From Ignavibacteria bacterium (lineage in GTDB: Bacteria; Bacteroidota; Ignavibacteria; Tepidaquicellales; Tepidaquicellaceae): DNA of 64,000 nucleotides. The position numbers and the translations under genes were made by a program. The notes beneath the pieces were generated by a model. That model saw only the letters and a list, made by a program, of their open reading frames with translations. It searched no databases and was not told the DNA's origin. Positions 29,261 through 39,915 of this stretch are shown one piece after another (position 1 is the first letter of the stretch; every line of letters begins with the position of its first letter). The DNA lies in contig JADJTX010000020.1 in the NCBI GenBank assembly GCA_016710985.1, forward strand, positions 1-64,000. The letters run 5' to 3'.

Positions 29261-30531
29261 ATGACTAAAATTAAATTCATTCTTAAATTAAAAATGTTCT
29301 TGTATTAACTTTAATGCTCCTCTTCTTTTCGGATTCAAATTCACAGCCTCTCTTTGTAGAGAACTTTAACTTCCAGGTAAGGGACAGTCTTGAAGGAATA
29401 GGAACTTGGTTCAGGTCAGGACCGAATACAGGCAAGAAAATAAAAGTTGTAAATCCGGGTCTGACTTACGCAGGTTACACAGGTTCAGGGATTGGAAATA
29501 CAGCTCATTTCTCAAACCAACCGGAAGGAGATGTCAATGTAGTTCAGTTTGGAAATCAGACTTCTGGTACGGTTTACCTGTCATACATATTAAGGGTTGA
29601 CAGTCTTTCAGCTTTAGCTACCGAAGGGTTTAACATTTGCCTTGAAAAGAATTAATTCATCTACATTTAACTTTGGCCTTAGAAAATATGACGGAACAAT
29701 TAAATATTCAGCAGTGGCTTACTCTAAAAATACAACGTACCTGATCATATGCTCCTATACTTTTGTAAGCGGATCCAACAATGACATAGCAAGATTGTAT
29801 ATAAACACATCAGGTGTGCCTGCAACACAGCCGGCTTCACCTGTAGTAGCTGATTCAGCAGGAAATGATGTCAGTAATGTCGGAGATGTCATAATGTCGA
29901 ATTCATTCATCCAGACCGGCCTTCAGGGAAGCTCCGTAAAGATCGACGGTATAAGGATCGGAACAAGCTGGGCAGCGACATTATTTCAACCGTTCAATGT
30001 GCAGTTGAATCTGAAAGCGTTCATTCAGGGAATGTACAACAGTTCAACCAATAAAATGGTGAGAGACACAGCAAGAGTAGTATTAAGATATCAGACATCT
30101 CCTTACACAATTGCAGATTCGGCGAAAGCAGTTCTTGATTCAAACGGGAACGGAGTATTTACTTTCACACGTATAGGAACAGAGTCCCTTACTTTATAAC
30201 TGTAAAGAACCGAAATACAATTGAGACCTGGAGCAAAAATCCGGTAGAATTTGAGAATAACATAAAGGATTTTGATTTTACTTATTCAGCCGCCCAGGCA
30301 TTCGGCAATAATCAAATCCATTTGGGAACAAAGTATTGTTTGTATAATGGAGATGTCAATCAGGACGGAAACATTGACCTTACGGATATTGTAGCGGTAA
30401 GTAATAATTTAGCTGCCTTTACCATGGGATATAAAGTTACCGATATCGACGGCAATAATATTACTGATCTGACTGATCTTCTTCAGACTTATAATAATTC
30501 AAGCAATTTTGTGAGATCGAAAAAACCCTGA
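29261..30531 (+). pseudogene. Secreted protein with dockerin-like C-terminal module, frameshifted
   Basis: A signal peptide 'MTKIKFILKLKMFL' + 'LTLMLLFFSDSNSQ' spans a one-base gap near 29302. The N-terminal half ('LFVENFNFQVRDSLEGIGTW', 'VYLSYILRVDSLSALATEGF') looks like a jelly-roll or concanavalin-like domain. Further shifts are near 29640 and 30190. The C-terminal half is the shared module: 'VQLNLKAFIQGMYNSSTNKM', 'FITVKNRNTIETWSKNPVEF', dockerin-like loops 'DVNQDGNIDLTD' and 'DIDGNNITDLTD', and the end 'YNNSSNFVRSKKP'. Joined length is about 423 residues. It is divergent from helical paralog 2. The open pieces are 29314-29655, 29642-30199 and 30322-30531. Confidence 0.75.
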
Positions 30532-30657
30532 TAATTGATAGTTGATAATTGATAGTTGATAGTTGAGTCAGACTAAATTAATTCCGCTAACTTATCAACT
30601 ATTTAATTTTTCACTATAGACTATTAACTACTAACTACTAACAATTGACTATTCACT
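30530..30657. repeat. Inverted stretch of GATAATTGATAGTT / ACTATCAACT words
   Basis: 'GATAATTGATAGTTGATAAT' words on the left and 'ACTATTAACTACTAACTACT' words on the right face each other between two convergent secreted genes. This could form a long imperfect hairpin. It has the same build as the GATTGG iterations (short word, several copies) but a different word. Confidence 0.55.
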
Positions 30658-32869
30658 ACGGTGTAAATTTCGCTACAAAGTCCACAGAGTTATTGTGTGT
30701 AATTATTAAGTCCGAAAGGTCGGTAATATTATCACCGTTTACATCCGAATCTATATAGCCCGAATTAAAATTCTTGCCGTCATTATACACAAACAGCAAA
30801 TCAGTCAGATCAATAAACCCGTCATGATTCATCACCGCTGAAAATCCTAAATCTGACCGGTGCATTGTCAATCTGTTTAATATTATTTCCCATATGCCTT
30901 CAAAGAAAGATCAGAGATATCATAGTTTACAGAACCGCCTCTGATCATTGTTTCACCACCCGGTTTACTCCACGTCTCCAGTGCATTCCCTGTGATTGAT
31001 CACAATATAATACTGTCCTGAGGAGCATTTCCAAAGAGAGCTGCCGCACTGCCGTTTGATGACAGAATGGTTTTTGCCGAATCAATATTATTGTACGGGT
31101 AAACTATACTTTAAATATACTTTACAGTATCGCTTACCTGCTGATTAGTTGCGGTGTTGTAAAATCCTTGTATGAACAAGTAAGATTTAATGTAATCACG
31201 GATTCGAAGTAACAGTTACAGGGCTTTTATTATTATGAATATCCTGCGCATATATGAAATAATAATACGCTCCGGTAAGCGGCGCTGTATCAAGATAAAC
31301 AGAATCAGCAGTTGATGCGTATGGGACTTCCGTATCAGGATCAATTGACGCATTAACGCTCCTGTAAATAATGTAATTGAAAAGATCAGGTTCAGTATTT
31401 CTTTTCCATGTCAGATTTATATTATTTGAAACAGGTGATGCACTGAACTGCTGAACTATTTCGGGGCATAATTATCCAGACTTCTTCCGGATAATATGGC
31501 TGAGTACCAGTATTCTGAAATGTTATTTGTTTTTGCTTTAATTCTGTAAAAGAAAGTTCCGCTGTTATTTGCAGAAGAGTCAACAGGTGTATTATCAGTG
31601 AAAGAATAGAACGGAAGCTGTTCAGCATTAATTTCGAACAGTCTGCCAGGCAAAATTTCCGTTCACGGAGGGTAACTTCTCAATACTGTATAGGATGTAA
31701 TTTTACTTATTCCCGTGACATCATATCCGCTTCTTGCCCATTTGAGATAAAGCTTACCGCCCTGATCATTTGGTACATCTTTTACTGTTGTTAATATTGG
31801 CTGGACCGAGGGTGGAGATGATAAATAAATATATGTTCTTCCGGAATTACTGCCTCCTGCGTCATTAAAGGGAGCCCGATAATAAGATCACTGAACCCGT
31901 CATTGTTAAATCTCCTGCAGTTGAAACTGACCAGCCCAGATTATCACCAGTTACGGAAGTTGTCATAATTATATCAGATATATTATTCATTACCCTTCCA
32001 CCGAAATAAACATATGCTCTTCCTGAATTATTTCCGTTAGAAATATTTCCATTTGCGCCTACTACAATATCACTGTATCCATCACCGTTAACATCTCCTG
32101 CTGTTGACACTGAAGTCCCGAGTAAATTATAACCAACGGCTTCATTAATAATTAAATCTGAAATATTATCCATTTGATATCCTCCGAAATAGATATATGC
32201 TTTGCCTCCATAATCATTATTTTGGTGATCCGATTATTACATCACTAAACCCGTCACCGTTTACGTCTCCGGCCGTTGATACCGAAACGGCAAAAATATC
32301 ATACTGTGCTTCCCCTGTCAGAGTGACATCAGGACTATTATTCATAACGCTTCCCGCCGTAATAAATATATGCGCTGATGGTCCGGAGTTAGTATAAGGA
32401 GCTCCTGCAATTACATCGCCGAAACCATCTCCGTTTACATCACCGGCTGTTGATACTGAATGCCCAAATTGACCTGATGGGACATACCCTACAAAGCAAC
32501 ATCATAAGTATTGTTCATGGAATTTCCTCCGAAAAAAATATACGCTTTTCCGCCATATACAGCTCCTTCATTATTTAATTGCGCTCCGACTATTACATCA
32601 GAATATCCGTCTCCGTTTACGTCACCTGCTGATGAAACAGAATATCCGAAGGCATCATACAAAACTTCTCCGCTCATTATTACATCGGCTGCATTATTCA
32701 TTGAAGCTCCTCCAAAGTATATATATGCTGTTCCTGCAGAAACTCCACCATAAGCTCCGACAATTACATCTGAATATCCGTCACCGTTCACATCTCCTGC
32801 AGATGATACTGTTAATCCAAAAAATCATCTGACGCTCCGGTCATAATTATATCTGCTGTATTATCCATA
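30656..32869 (-). pseudogene. 3' part of FG-GAP protein with dockerin-like end, heavily frameshifted
   Basis: Continuation of the gene starting at 34219. Open pieces 32489-32791 and 31865-32173 carry FG-GAP units ('SSAGDVNGDGYSDVIVGA', 'STAGDVNGDGYSDIVVGA'). Around 31250-31780 FN3-like text appears in alternating frames ('NISEYWYSAILSGRSLDNYAP'). The end at 30656-30871 is the dockerin-like module ('NHDGFIDLTDLLFVYNDG', 'DVNGDNITDLSDLIITHNN', final 'VDFVAKFTP'). At least eight indels are needed. Its neighbour at 34286-38107 has the same architecture and none, so this looks like a decaying duplicate, unless coverage dropped here. Confidence 0.75.
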
Positions 32870-34219
32870 TTAATTCCACCAAAGAATATATATGCTTTCC
32901 CGAATTGTTCCTCCCGTACTGTAACCGGGAGCGCCGGCTATCATATCATTATAACCGTCTCCATTTACATCACCCGCTGATGAAACAGAAAATCCTAAAT
33001 TAGTTTGAGCGGCTTCTCCCGTCAAAGTTATATTCGGAATATCTGTTCCGATCATTGAGTTTATATAAACGTATACCCTTCCTGCGTCCAATCCTCCAGC
33101 ATCATTGTAGATCTCTCCCGCAATTAAATCACTGTAGCCGTCACCGTTTATATCGCCTGCACTTGAAACAGAATATCCAAAGTTATCATTTACAGCTGAT
33201 CCGGACATAAACTCATCAGCAATGTTATCCATTGAAATGCCTCCGAAATAAACATAAGCTCTGCCATAATTTGCTCCGGCTGAACTGTTATTCGGAGCTC
33301 CGATTATTACATCACTGTAACTGTCACCGTTCACATCACCGGCAGAAGAAACAGACCAGCCGAAATTATCATTTGAAGCAGATCCGGTAAATGCTATATC
33401 TGAAATATTATCCATCAAAACACCACCAAAATAAACATTGGCTCTTCCTGCATTTGAACCCCCTGCATCATTTCCCGGCGCGCCGATAATTATATCAAAG
33501 AATCCGTCTCCGTTTACATCTGAAGCAGAAGAAACAGACCAGCCGAAATTATCACCTGCAGCAGCGCCGTTTAAAGTTATATCAGCTACATTATTCATTA
33601 CAGCTCCTCCGAAATACATGTAAGCTCTGCCGGCATCTGTTCCTGCATTATCATTGTTGGGAGCACCGACCAGCACATCACTGTATCCGTCAGCGTTTAC
33701 ATCTCCTGACTCTGAAACTGAATATCCGAAAAAATCATTTGCAGCAACTCCTGTTAAAGTTACATCAGCAATATTATTCATTACAGATCCGCCGAAATAA
33801 ATGTAAGCTCTGCCTGCATCTGTTCCTCCTGCGTCATTTCGAATTGCACCAACTATGACATCACTGTAACCGTCACTGTTCACATCTCCGGCTGATGACA
33901 ATGAAGAACCAAAGAAATCATTCACAGAAGCTCCTGTCAATATTACATCAGCAACATTGTTCATTGTATTTCCGCCGAAATAAATATAAGCTCTTCCGGC
34001 ATTTGATCCTCCTGCATCATTAAAATTTGCTCCGGCAATAACATCAAAGAATCCGTCACCGTTAATATCTCCGGCAGAAGAAACTGAAATTCCGAATTTA
34101 TCTCCCTCCGGTAAAGATTTGCTTTTCTTTTGCAGCTCATTTGTCTGTGAATAAATTTTTACTGAAACAAATGTTAAGACGATTGCAATTGCCATTAAAT
34201 GTAGAATTTGCTTTTTCAT
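32870..34219 (-). CDS. FG-GAP repeat secreted protein, 5' half of a broken duplicate
   Basis: The signal peptide 'MKKQILHLMAIAIVLTFVSV' is followed by seven FG-GAP units of about 62 residues ('FFGSSLSSAGDVNSDGYSDV', 'GRAYIYFGG.MNN'), which would form one seven-bladed propeller. The frame is lost near 32905 and the gene continues in pieces to 30656. The first 20 bases of the coding sequence are identical to those of the neighbouring gene at 38107, so the two are tandem duplicates. Calcium-binding 'DxNxDGxxD' loops are kept in each unit. It lies 66 bp downstream of the intact copy, so the two may be co-transcribed. Likely extracellular, ligand unknown. Confidence 0.88.
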   Translation of the reverse strand: MKKQILHLMAIAIVLTFVSVKIYSQTNELQKKSKSLPEGDKFGISVSSAGDINGDGFFDVIAGANFNDAGGSNAGRAYIYFGGNTMNNVADVILTGASVNDFFGSSLSSAGDVNSDGYSDVIVGAIRNDAGGTDAGRAYIYFGGSVMNNIADVTLTGVAANDFFGYSVSESGDVNADGYSDVLVGAPNNDNAGTDAGRAYMYFGGAVMNNVADITLNGAAAGDNFGWSVSSASDVNGDGFFDIIIGAPGNDAGGSNAGRANVYFGGVLMDNISDIAFTGSASNDNFGWSVSSAGDVNGDSYSDVIIGAPNNSSAGANYGRAYVYFGGISMDNIADEFMSGSAVNDNFGYSVSSAGDINGDGYSDLIAGEIYNDAGGLDAGRVYVYINSMIGTDIPNITLTGEAAQTNLGFSVSSAGDVNGDGYNDMIAGAPGYSTGGTIRESIYILWWN

Positions 34220-34285
34220 TTTTTATTCCTTTTTTAATAGTTAATAGTTAAAAGTTACGTGTTGCGAGTCAATCGTTTTGACATC

Positions 34286-37200
34286 TCAGGGTCTTATGAC
34301 ATTCACAAAGTTTACCGAATTATTATTCGCAATTATTACATCAGTAAGGTCAGTTATATTATCTCCGTTTACATCTGTATTTACATATCCCGATGCAAAA
34401 ACCGTTGCATCATTATTTGCTAATATTACATCTGTCAAATCTATAAATCCGTCCTGATTTACATCTCCGCTGAATATTGAAAATCTTATTGGAGAGGAAT
34501 CTACCTGTTTCATATTATTTCCATATGCTTGTGTTGATGAATTCGAGAAATTATAATTTAGAGGAGTTCCGTTAGTCATCGAAACAGGATTTGCGCTCCA
34601 TGTCTCGATTGAATTTCTGTGTTTGAATGCTATGTAATAATTTCCCGGAGCTGCTGTTGCAAAGTTTAATGTCGCCAAGCCGTTAGCTGCTAATTCTGAT
34701 TTCGAAACATCAGCTACTGCATAAGGAGAATTGCTGTTCCTTAATTCAACTGTAATCGTATCGCTCGACATTGTATTTGAAGTTGAATTATAGAATCCCT
34801 CAATGAAAGCGGTTAGATTGAGCTTCATTCCCGGAGCGTCAGCAACTGCAACCGGACTTTTGTTATTATGAACATCCTGTCCAACGATGAAGTAGTAATA
34901 TGTTCCTGTCAAAGGTGAAGTGTCGAGAAAAGTAGAATCGGTTGTTGTTGCAAAGACAGGTTCAATGTCAGGATTAATTGTCGGCGATGTGCTCCTGTAT
35001 AAGATATAGTTAAGCAAATCGGGAGCATTGCTTCGCTTCCAGTTTAGAGACACGTTATTTGATACCGAAGTTGCAGTAAAAGGAGATAACACAGGCGGAG
35101 CGAGATTGTCCAAGCTTCTGCCATACATGATGTTTGAATTCCAGATTTGTCCCGTGTTTCCGTTTCTTGCTTTGATCAGGAAATATGTATTACCGGTTGA
35201 AACAGAAGACGAGTCGAACAAAGTGTTCGCATCATAGTAATAAATTGGAAAATTAACGGCTGCTATATCCGCAATCTGAACCCACTGAAATCCTGTAAAG
35301 CCGGGAGGAATACTCCTGTAAACCAGGTAATTTGTAATGTTTCCGAATCCATAAGCTTCGAACGAACTCTTTGCCCATTTCAGTGTAACTTTTCCTCCCT
35401 GATCATTCGGTACATCTCTTACATAATTCAAGATTGGTTTAACGCTAATTGCAGAGCTGTTGTAAATATATGCTTTTCCGGTTGATGAAGAATACCCATA
35501 AGCCCCGACAACTAAATCAGCATATCCATCGCCGTTTACATCGCATGCCGAGGAGACTGAAGCCCCGAAAGAGCTGAATACTGTCTCTCCCGTCATTGTA
35601 ACATCTGTAATATTATTCATAGCTGTGCCGCCGAAAAACAAATATGCCCTTCCGGTAGATGTAGAATACCCTTGAGCTCCGACAATTACATCAGCATATC
35701 CGTCAACATTAACATCTCCGGCTGATGAGACGGATAGTCCAAAATTGTTATTTGTTGTCTCGCCTGTCATTGTAACATCTGCAATATTATCCACAACTGC
35801 TCCGCCAAAATAAATATATGCCCTGCCTGTATATGAATAGAATGAAGAATATCCGGAAGCTCCGACAATCACATCTGCATATCCATCGCTGTTGACATCT
35901 CCGGCTGATGAAACTGATCTTCCGAAGGAGTTACTTATTGCCTCTCCTGTCATCGTAACATCTGCAACATTATCCATAGCTGATCCCCCGAAATATATAT
36001 ACACTCTCCCGGTGTTTGAAGAATACCCAAAAGCTCCGATAATTACATCAGCATATCCGTCGCCATTGACATCGCCGGCTGATGAGACAGGAAATCCGAA
36101 ATAGTTATTTTCTGCCTCTCCTGTCATTGTAACATCTGCAGCATTATCCATTGCTGCTCCGCCGAAAAATATATATGCTCTGCCGGTTCCGGTTGAATAC
36201 TGATCAGCACAGACAATTACATCAGCATATCCGTCGCTGTTGACATCTCCGGCTGATGAGACCGATGATCCGAAATAGTTACCTATTGCCCCTCCGGTCA
36301 TTGTAACATCTGCAACATTATCCATAGCTGCGCCTCCGAAATATATGTATGCTCTGCCGGTATTTAAAGAATAGCCGTAAGCTCCGACAATCACATCAGA
36401 GTATCCGTCACCGTTTACATCTCCGGCTGATGAGACCGATGTTCCGAAGTAATAATTTGTAAATGATCCTGTCATTGTAACATCTGCAATATTATCCATC
36501 AATATACCGCCAAAAAATATATATGCTTTTCCGGTATTTGAAGAATACCCATCAGCTCCTACAATCACATCAGAATATCCGTCACCGTTTACATCGCCGG
36601 CCGATGAGACCGAATGCCCGAATATATTTCCTGTTGCATCTCCTGTCATTGACATATCATGAGTGATTTCATTTTTCATAAAATAATCATATAAATAAAC
36701 CCTTCCTTTATTCGTAGAATACCCAAAAGCTCCGGCTATTACATCAGAATATCCGTCTCCGTTAACATCTCCTGCTGATGAGACCGATACTCCGAAAAAA
36801 TTGTTTGTTGCCTCTCCTGTTATTGTAACATCTGCAGCATTATTCATAGTTGTTCCGCCGAAATAAATATATGCTCTGCCGGTAAAAGAAGAATACCCGT
36901 AAGCTCCGACAATTACATCAGAATATCCGTCACCGTTTAGATCGCCTGCTGTTGAGACCGATATTCCGAAAAAGTTATTTGTTGTTTCTCCGGTCATTGT
37001 AACATCTGCAATATTATTCATAGCTCCGCCACCGAAATATATATATGCTCTGCCGGTTATTGAAGAATATCTTTCAGCTCCCACAATTACGTCAGAAAAT
37101 CCGTCACCATTAACATCTCCTGCTGATGAGACCGTCACTCCAAAAAAGTCACCTGTTGATTCTCCTGTCATTGTAACATCAGCAATACTATCCATCGCCG

Positions 37201-38107
37201 CTCCGCCGAAATATATATATGCTCTGCCGGTAGATGAAGAATACACATAAGCTCCGACAATCACATCAGCATATCCGTCTCCATTGACATCTCCGGCTGA
37301 TGAGACCGATGCTCCGAAATAGGACGTTGTCTCTCCTGTTAATGTAACATCTGCAATATTATCCATCGCTGCCCCACCGAAATATATGTCTGCTCTTCCG
37401 GTAGAAGCAGAATATCCATAAGCTCCGACAATTAAATCATCATATCCGTCACCGTTAACATCTCCGGCTGATGAGACCGATTTTCCCAAATAGTTGTTTG
37501 GGTCTCCTGTCATTATAACGTCTGCGGTATTGTTCATAGCTGCTCCGCCAAAATAAATATATGCTCTGCCAATATTTGTAAAATATCCATAAGCTCCGAC
37601 TATTACATCGGCATATCCGTCGCCGTTAACATCACCGGCTGATGAGACCGATGCTCCGAAAAAGTCATTTGCATACTCTCCTGACATTATCACATCCGGA
37701 ACTGTATTCATAATTACTCCACCGAAAAAGATGTATGCCCTTCCCTTGTTTAAAGAATATCCATAAGCGCCAACTATAATATCATCATAACCGTCGCCAT
37801 TAACATCTCCGGCGCTTTTTACCGAATAACCGAACCGGTCATCGTTATTTAATCCGTTGAAAATTTTTCTCTGAAGAGCATCAGTTTCAGGGTCTTCGGG
37901 AAGAATGCGATTCCCGTTCTCATCATGAAGACTGTTAAGCCAGTCTTCAGTTACTCCTTCAGGAAGTGAGTCACGCTTTTGATCCTGATGAGTCAGTTCT
38001 GAGGATCTTAACTTTTTAATTTCATTTGTCTGTGCATTGATGTTCGCAATAACTGCTAAGGTTAAAATAACTGCAAGTGTAAGAAATTGTAGAATTTGCT
38101 TTTTCAT
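34286..38107 (-). CDS. Large FG-GAP propeller secreted protein with dockerin-like C-terminal module
   Basis: An intact 1273-residue protein. The signal peptide is 'MKKQILQFLTLAVILTLAVI', with an AAGGAG ribosome site 6 bases before the start. After a linker, fourteen FG-GAP units (about residues 85-920) repeat 'FFGxSVSSAGDVNGDGYADV' and 'GRAYIYFGGAAMDN', enough for two seven-bladed calcium-binding propellers. Two FN3-like domains follow ('KVTLKWAKSSFEAYG', 'VSLNWKRSNAPDLLNYILYR'). The last ~170 residues are the shared module ('KLNLTAFIEGFYNSTSNTMS', loops 'DVNQDGFIDLTD' and 'DVNGDNITDLTD', end 'VNFVNVIRP'). No T9SS NPFNP domain is present. It is divergent from helical paralog 3. Confidence 0.93.
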   Translation of the reverse strand: MKKQILQFLTLAVILTLAVIANINAQTNEIKKLRSSELTHQDQKRDSLPEGVTEDWLNSLHDENGNRILPEDPETDALQRKIFNGLNNDDRFGYSVKSAGDVNGDGYDDIIVGAYGYSLNKGRAYIFFGGVIMNTVPDVIMSGEYANDFFGASVSSAGDVNGDGYADVIVGAYGYFTNIGRAYIYFGGAAMNNTADVIMTGDPNNYLGKSVSSAGDVNGDGYDDLIVGAYGYSASTGRADIYFGGAAMDNIADVTLTGETTSYFGASVSSAGDVNGDGYADVIVGAYVYSSSTGRAYIYFGGAAMDSIADVTMTGESTGDFFGVTVSSAGDVNGDGFSDVIVGAERYSSITGRAYIYFGGGAMNNIADVTMTGETTNNFFGISVSTAGDLNGDGYSDVIVGAYGYSSFTGRAYIYFGGTTMNNAADVTITGEATNNFFGVSVSSAGDVNGDGYSDVIAGAFGYSTNKGRVYLYDYFMKNEITHDMSMTGDATGNIFGHSVSSAGDVNGDGYSDVIVGADGYSSNTGKAYIFFGGILMDNIADVTMTGSFTNYYFGTSVSSAGDVNGDGYSDVIVGAYGYSLNTGRAYIYFGGAAMDNVADVTMTGGAIGNYFGSSVSSAGDVNSDGYADVIVCADQYSTGTGRAYIFFGGAAMDNAADVTMTGEAENNYFGFPVSSAGDVNGDGYADVIIGAFGYSSNTGRVYIYFGGSAMDNVADVTMTGEAISNSFGRSVSSAGDVNSDGYADVIVGASGYSSFYSYTGRAYIYFGGAVVDNIADVTMTGETTNNNFGLSVSSAGDVNVDGYADVIVGAQGYSTSTGRAYLFFGGTAMNNITDVTMTGETVFSSFGASVSSACDVNGDGYADLVVGAYGYSSSTGKAYIYNSSAISVKPILNYVRDVPNDQGGKVTLKWAKSSFEAYGFGNITNYLVYRSIPPGFTGFQWVQIADIAAVNFPIYYYDANTLFDSSSVSTGNTYFLIKARNGNTGQIWNSNIMYGRSLDNLAPPVLSPFTATSVSNNVSLNWKRSNAPDLLNYILYRSTSPTINPDIEPVFATTTDSTFLDTSPLTGTYYYFIVGQDVHNNKSPVAVADAPGMKLNLTAFIEGFYNSTSNTMSSDTITVELRNSNSPYAVADVSKSELAANGLATLNFATAAPGNYYIAFKHRNSIETWSANPVSMTNGTPLNYNFSNSSTQAYGNNMKQVDSSPIRFSIFSGDVNQDGFIDLTDVILANNDATVFASGYVNTDVNGDNITDLTDVIIANNNSVNFVNVIRP

Positions 38108-38461
38108 TTTTTACTCCTTATGTTTTTAGTTGATTAAATTATTTGTATAAACGTTGTTTGTAATTGTTAATTATTATATGAAAGGTCAGATGAGTCCTCC
38201 TGACAATGTCAGGAGGCTATCATCCTTAGTTAGAGTAAAGAAAGAAATTCATCTTTCTTTTTTGCAGATATCCCGTTAAAGTGTGTCCCCAAAAACCAAA
38301 AAAAACTTGACTCTAACTGTACAAAAGTATGTTTATAATATCCTTACTCCAAAGAGAAATTCATGTAAATATTACCAAAACTTTATACTATATTTCTATT
38401 TTCTCCGGCTTTAAGTATTTTATTTATAACGAAGATAGAATCAATCCCCCATTACCGGAAA
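38108..38461. promoter_or_regulatory. Divergent spacer with a stable hairpin
   Basis: This 354-bp spacer serves the FG-GAP gene (minus) and helical paralog 3 (plus). A perfect hairpin CCTCCTGAC-AAT-GTCAGGAGG lies at 38196-38216, about 90 bases upstream of the FG-GAP start, where it could sit in the 5' leader. 'TTGACT' at 38310 and 'TATAAT' at 38337 on the plus strand are 21 bp apart, too far for a standard sigma-70 promoter. Confidence 0.5.
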
Positions 38462-39915
38462 ATGCATAACAATATTTCAATTGAACTCCTTAAGACTTTC
38501 TCCGATGAGGATGTAAAATGTTTCGGTGAGTATGTTTCCAGTACCCTTTTCAATAAAAGAAAAGAGCTTCTCAGATTATATTCCGTAATAATTAAATGCC
38601 GGCCCGCGTTTGATAGCCCCGTCCTGAAACGTGAGAAGCTTTTAAAAAGCTTTATCCGAAGAGTAAATACGATGAGCAGACACTCAGAACAAGGATGGCG
38701 GAATTAGCTGCGCTGATACGGGGATACTTTTCTTTTACAAATCAGCAAAAAAATGTTTTTCAGCAAAAATTCTCTCTGGCAAAAGAGCTGATGTCAAGAA
38801 ACAAATTTGCAATGTCTGGAAAAGTTTTAAGCGATATTCTTGAAACACTTGAAAAAGAAAAATATAATGACGCGAACTATTTTGGAAATAAGTATTCTGC
38901 ATTATCTGAACTCTGCCATGTTTTCAGCGCTGAAGGAAATTATAAAGAACTGAATAATACGGAAATCAAAAGAAACGAATGCCTTATCTGTTTTTTTCTA
39001 TCTGATTTTCTTAACAGTTCAAGAGATATACTGACCAACAATATCAATAACAAGGTGATGAAAGATTCACCCGTGTCAAATGAATTTTTTAAGAACTTTA
39101 CACCTGATAATTTCCTCAGCTATCTGAGGGAATCTGATGCTGAACATTATGCAATACTCGCTATCTACTATCATGCATATCTGACAAGAAAGGAAAGTGA
39201 TAATGAAAAGCATTACTTTAATCTTAAGGAGATTGTATTCAGTGAATACAAAAAATTTCCAAAGAAGGATCTGTTTAATTTCTGGAATTTCCTTTCAGGC
39301 GCTGTGTTTCCGGTATTAATAAATAAGGATAAAAAATTTTATAACGAGAGGCATTTAATAAATAAATTTTTTGATGAGCTTGATGTTTTTCTTACAATAA
39401 ATGACAAATACATTCACACACAGACTTTTAATAACATTGTTAACGGAGCATTAATAATTAATGAGCTCGATTCAGCTGAGGAGTTCATTATGAAATATAA
39501 AGATACACTGCTTCCCGAATCTAAAGAAAATACAATTAACTACTGTATGGCTTCTTTAAGTACAAAGAGAAAAGAATTTGAAAAATCACTTGATTACCTG
39601 AATAAAATCAAAATGAGCGAACTTTCATATAATCTGGATGCAAGGCTGTGCTATTTTGTTAATTATTATGAACTGAATTTATTCGATCAGCTTTTTTCTG
39701 CAATTGACGCCTGCAGACATTTTATTTCTGAAAGCGCTAACATGCCTGAATACGCTGCTGAAATGGCGAGAAACTCACTTAGATTCATGACAAAAATCGG
39801 AAATGCAAAATCACGGAATAAAAAACTTGATTACGCCGATCTGAAGGAAGCCGAATCAGTTGATTCTTTTTTTATAAGAAAATGGATACTGGAGAAAATG
39901 AAAGAGCTTGTGTGA
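38462..39915 (+). CDS. Uncharacterised ~485-residue alpha-helical protein, paralog 3
   Basis: Starts 'MHNNISIELLKTFSDEDVKC' with the family signature 'FGEYVSSTLFNKRKELLRLY'. The frame breaks near 38665; a one-base shift gives 'KYDEQTLRTRMAELAALIRG', which aligns with 'NKNTLLNRMSELYRIFEMFV' of paralog 1. The rest (38695-39915) is open and helical, ending 'FFIRKWILEKMKELV', like the end of paralog 2. Joined length is about 484 residues, the same as the other two. No membrane segment or enzyme motif is visible. It is divergent from the intact FG-GAP gene at 34286-38107. Function unknown. Confidence 0.75.

Noticed and set aside
32511..36104. Plus-strand open frames antisense to the FG-GAP genes
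   Set aside because: They mirror the repetitive minus-strand code; the sense frames show a clear FG-GAP pattern and a signal peptide.
22935..39915. Cellulosome-type cohesin-dockerin system
   Set aside because: Dockerin-like calcium loops are present, but no cohesin domain, scaffoldin or glycoside hydrolase is visible in the window.
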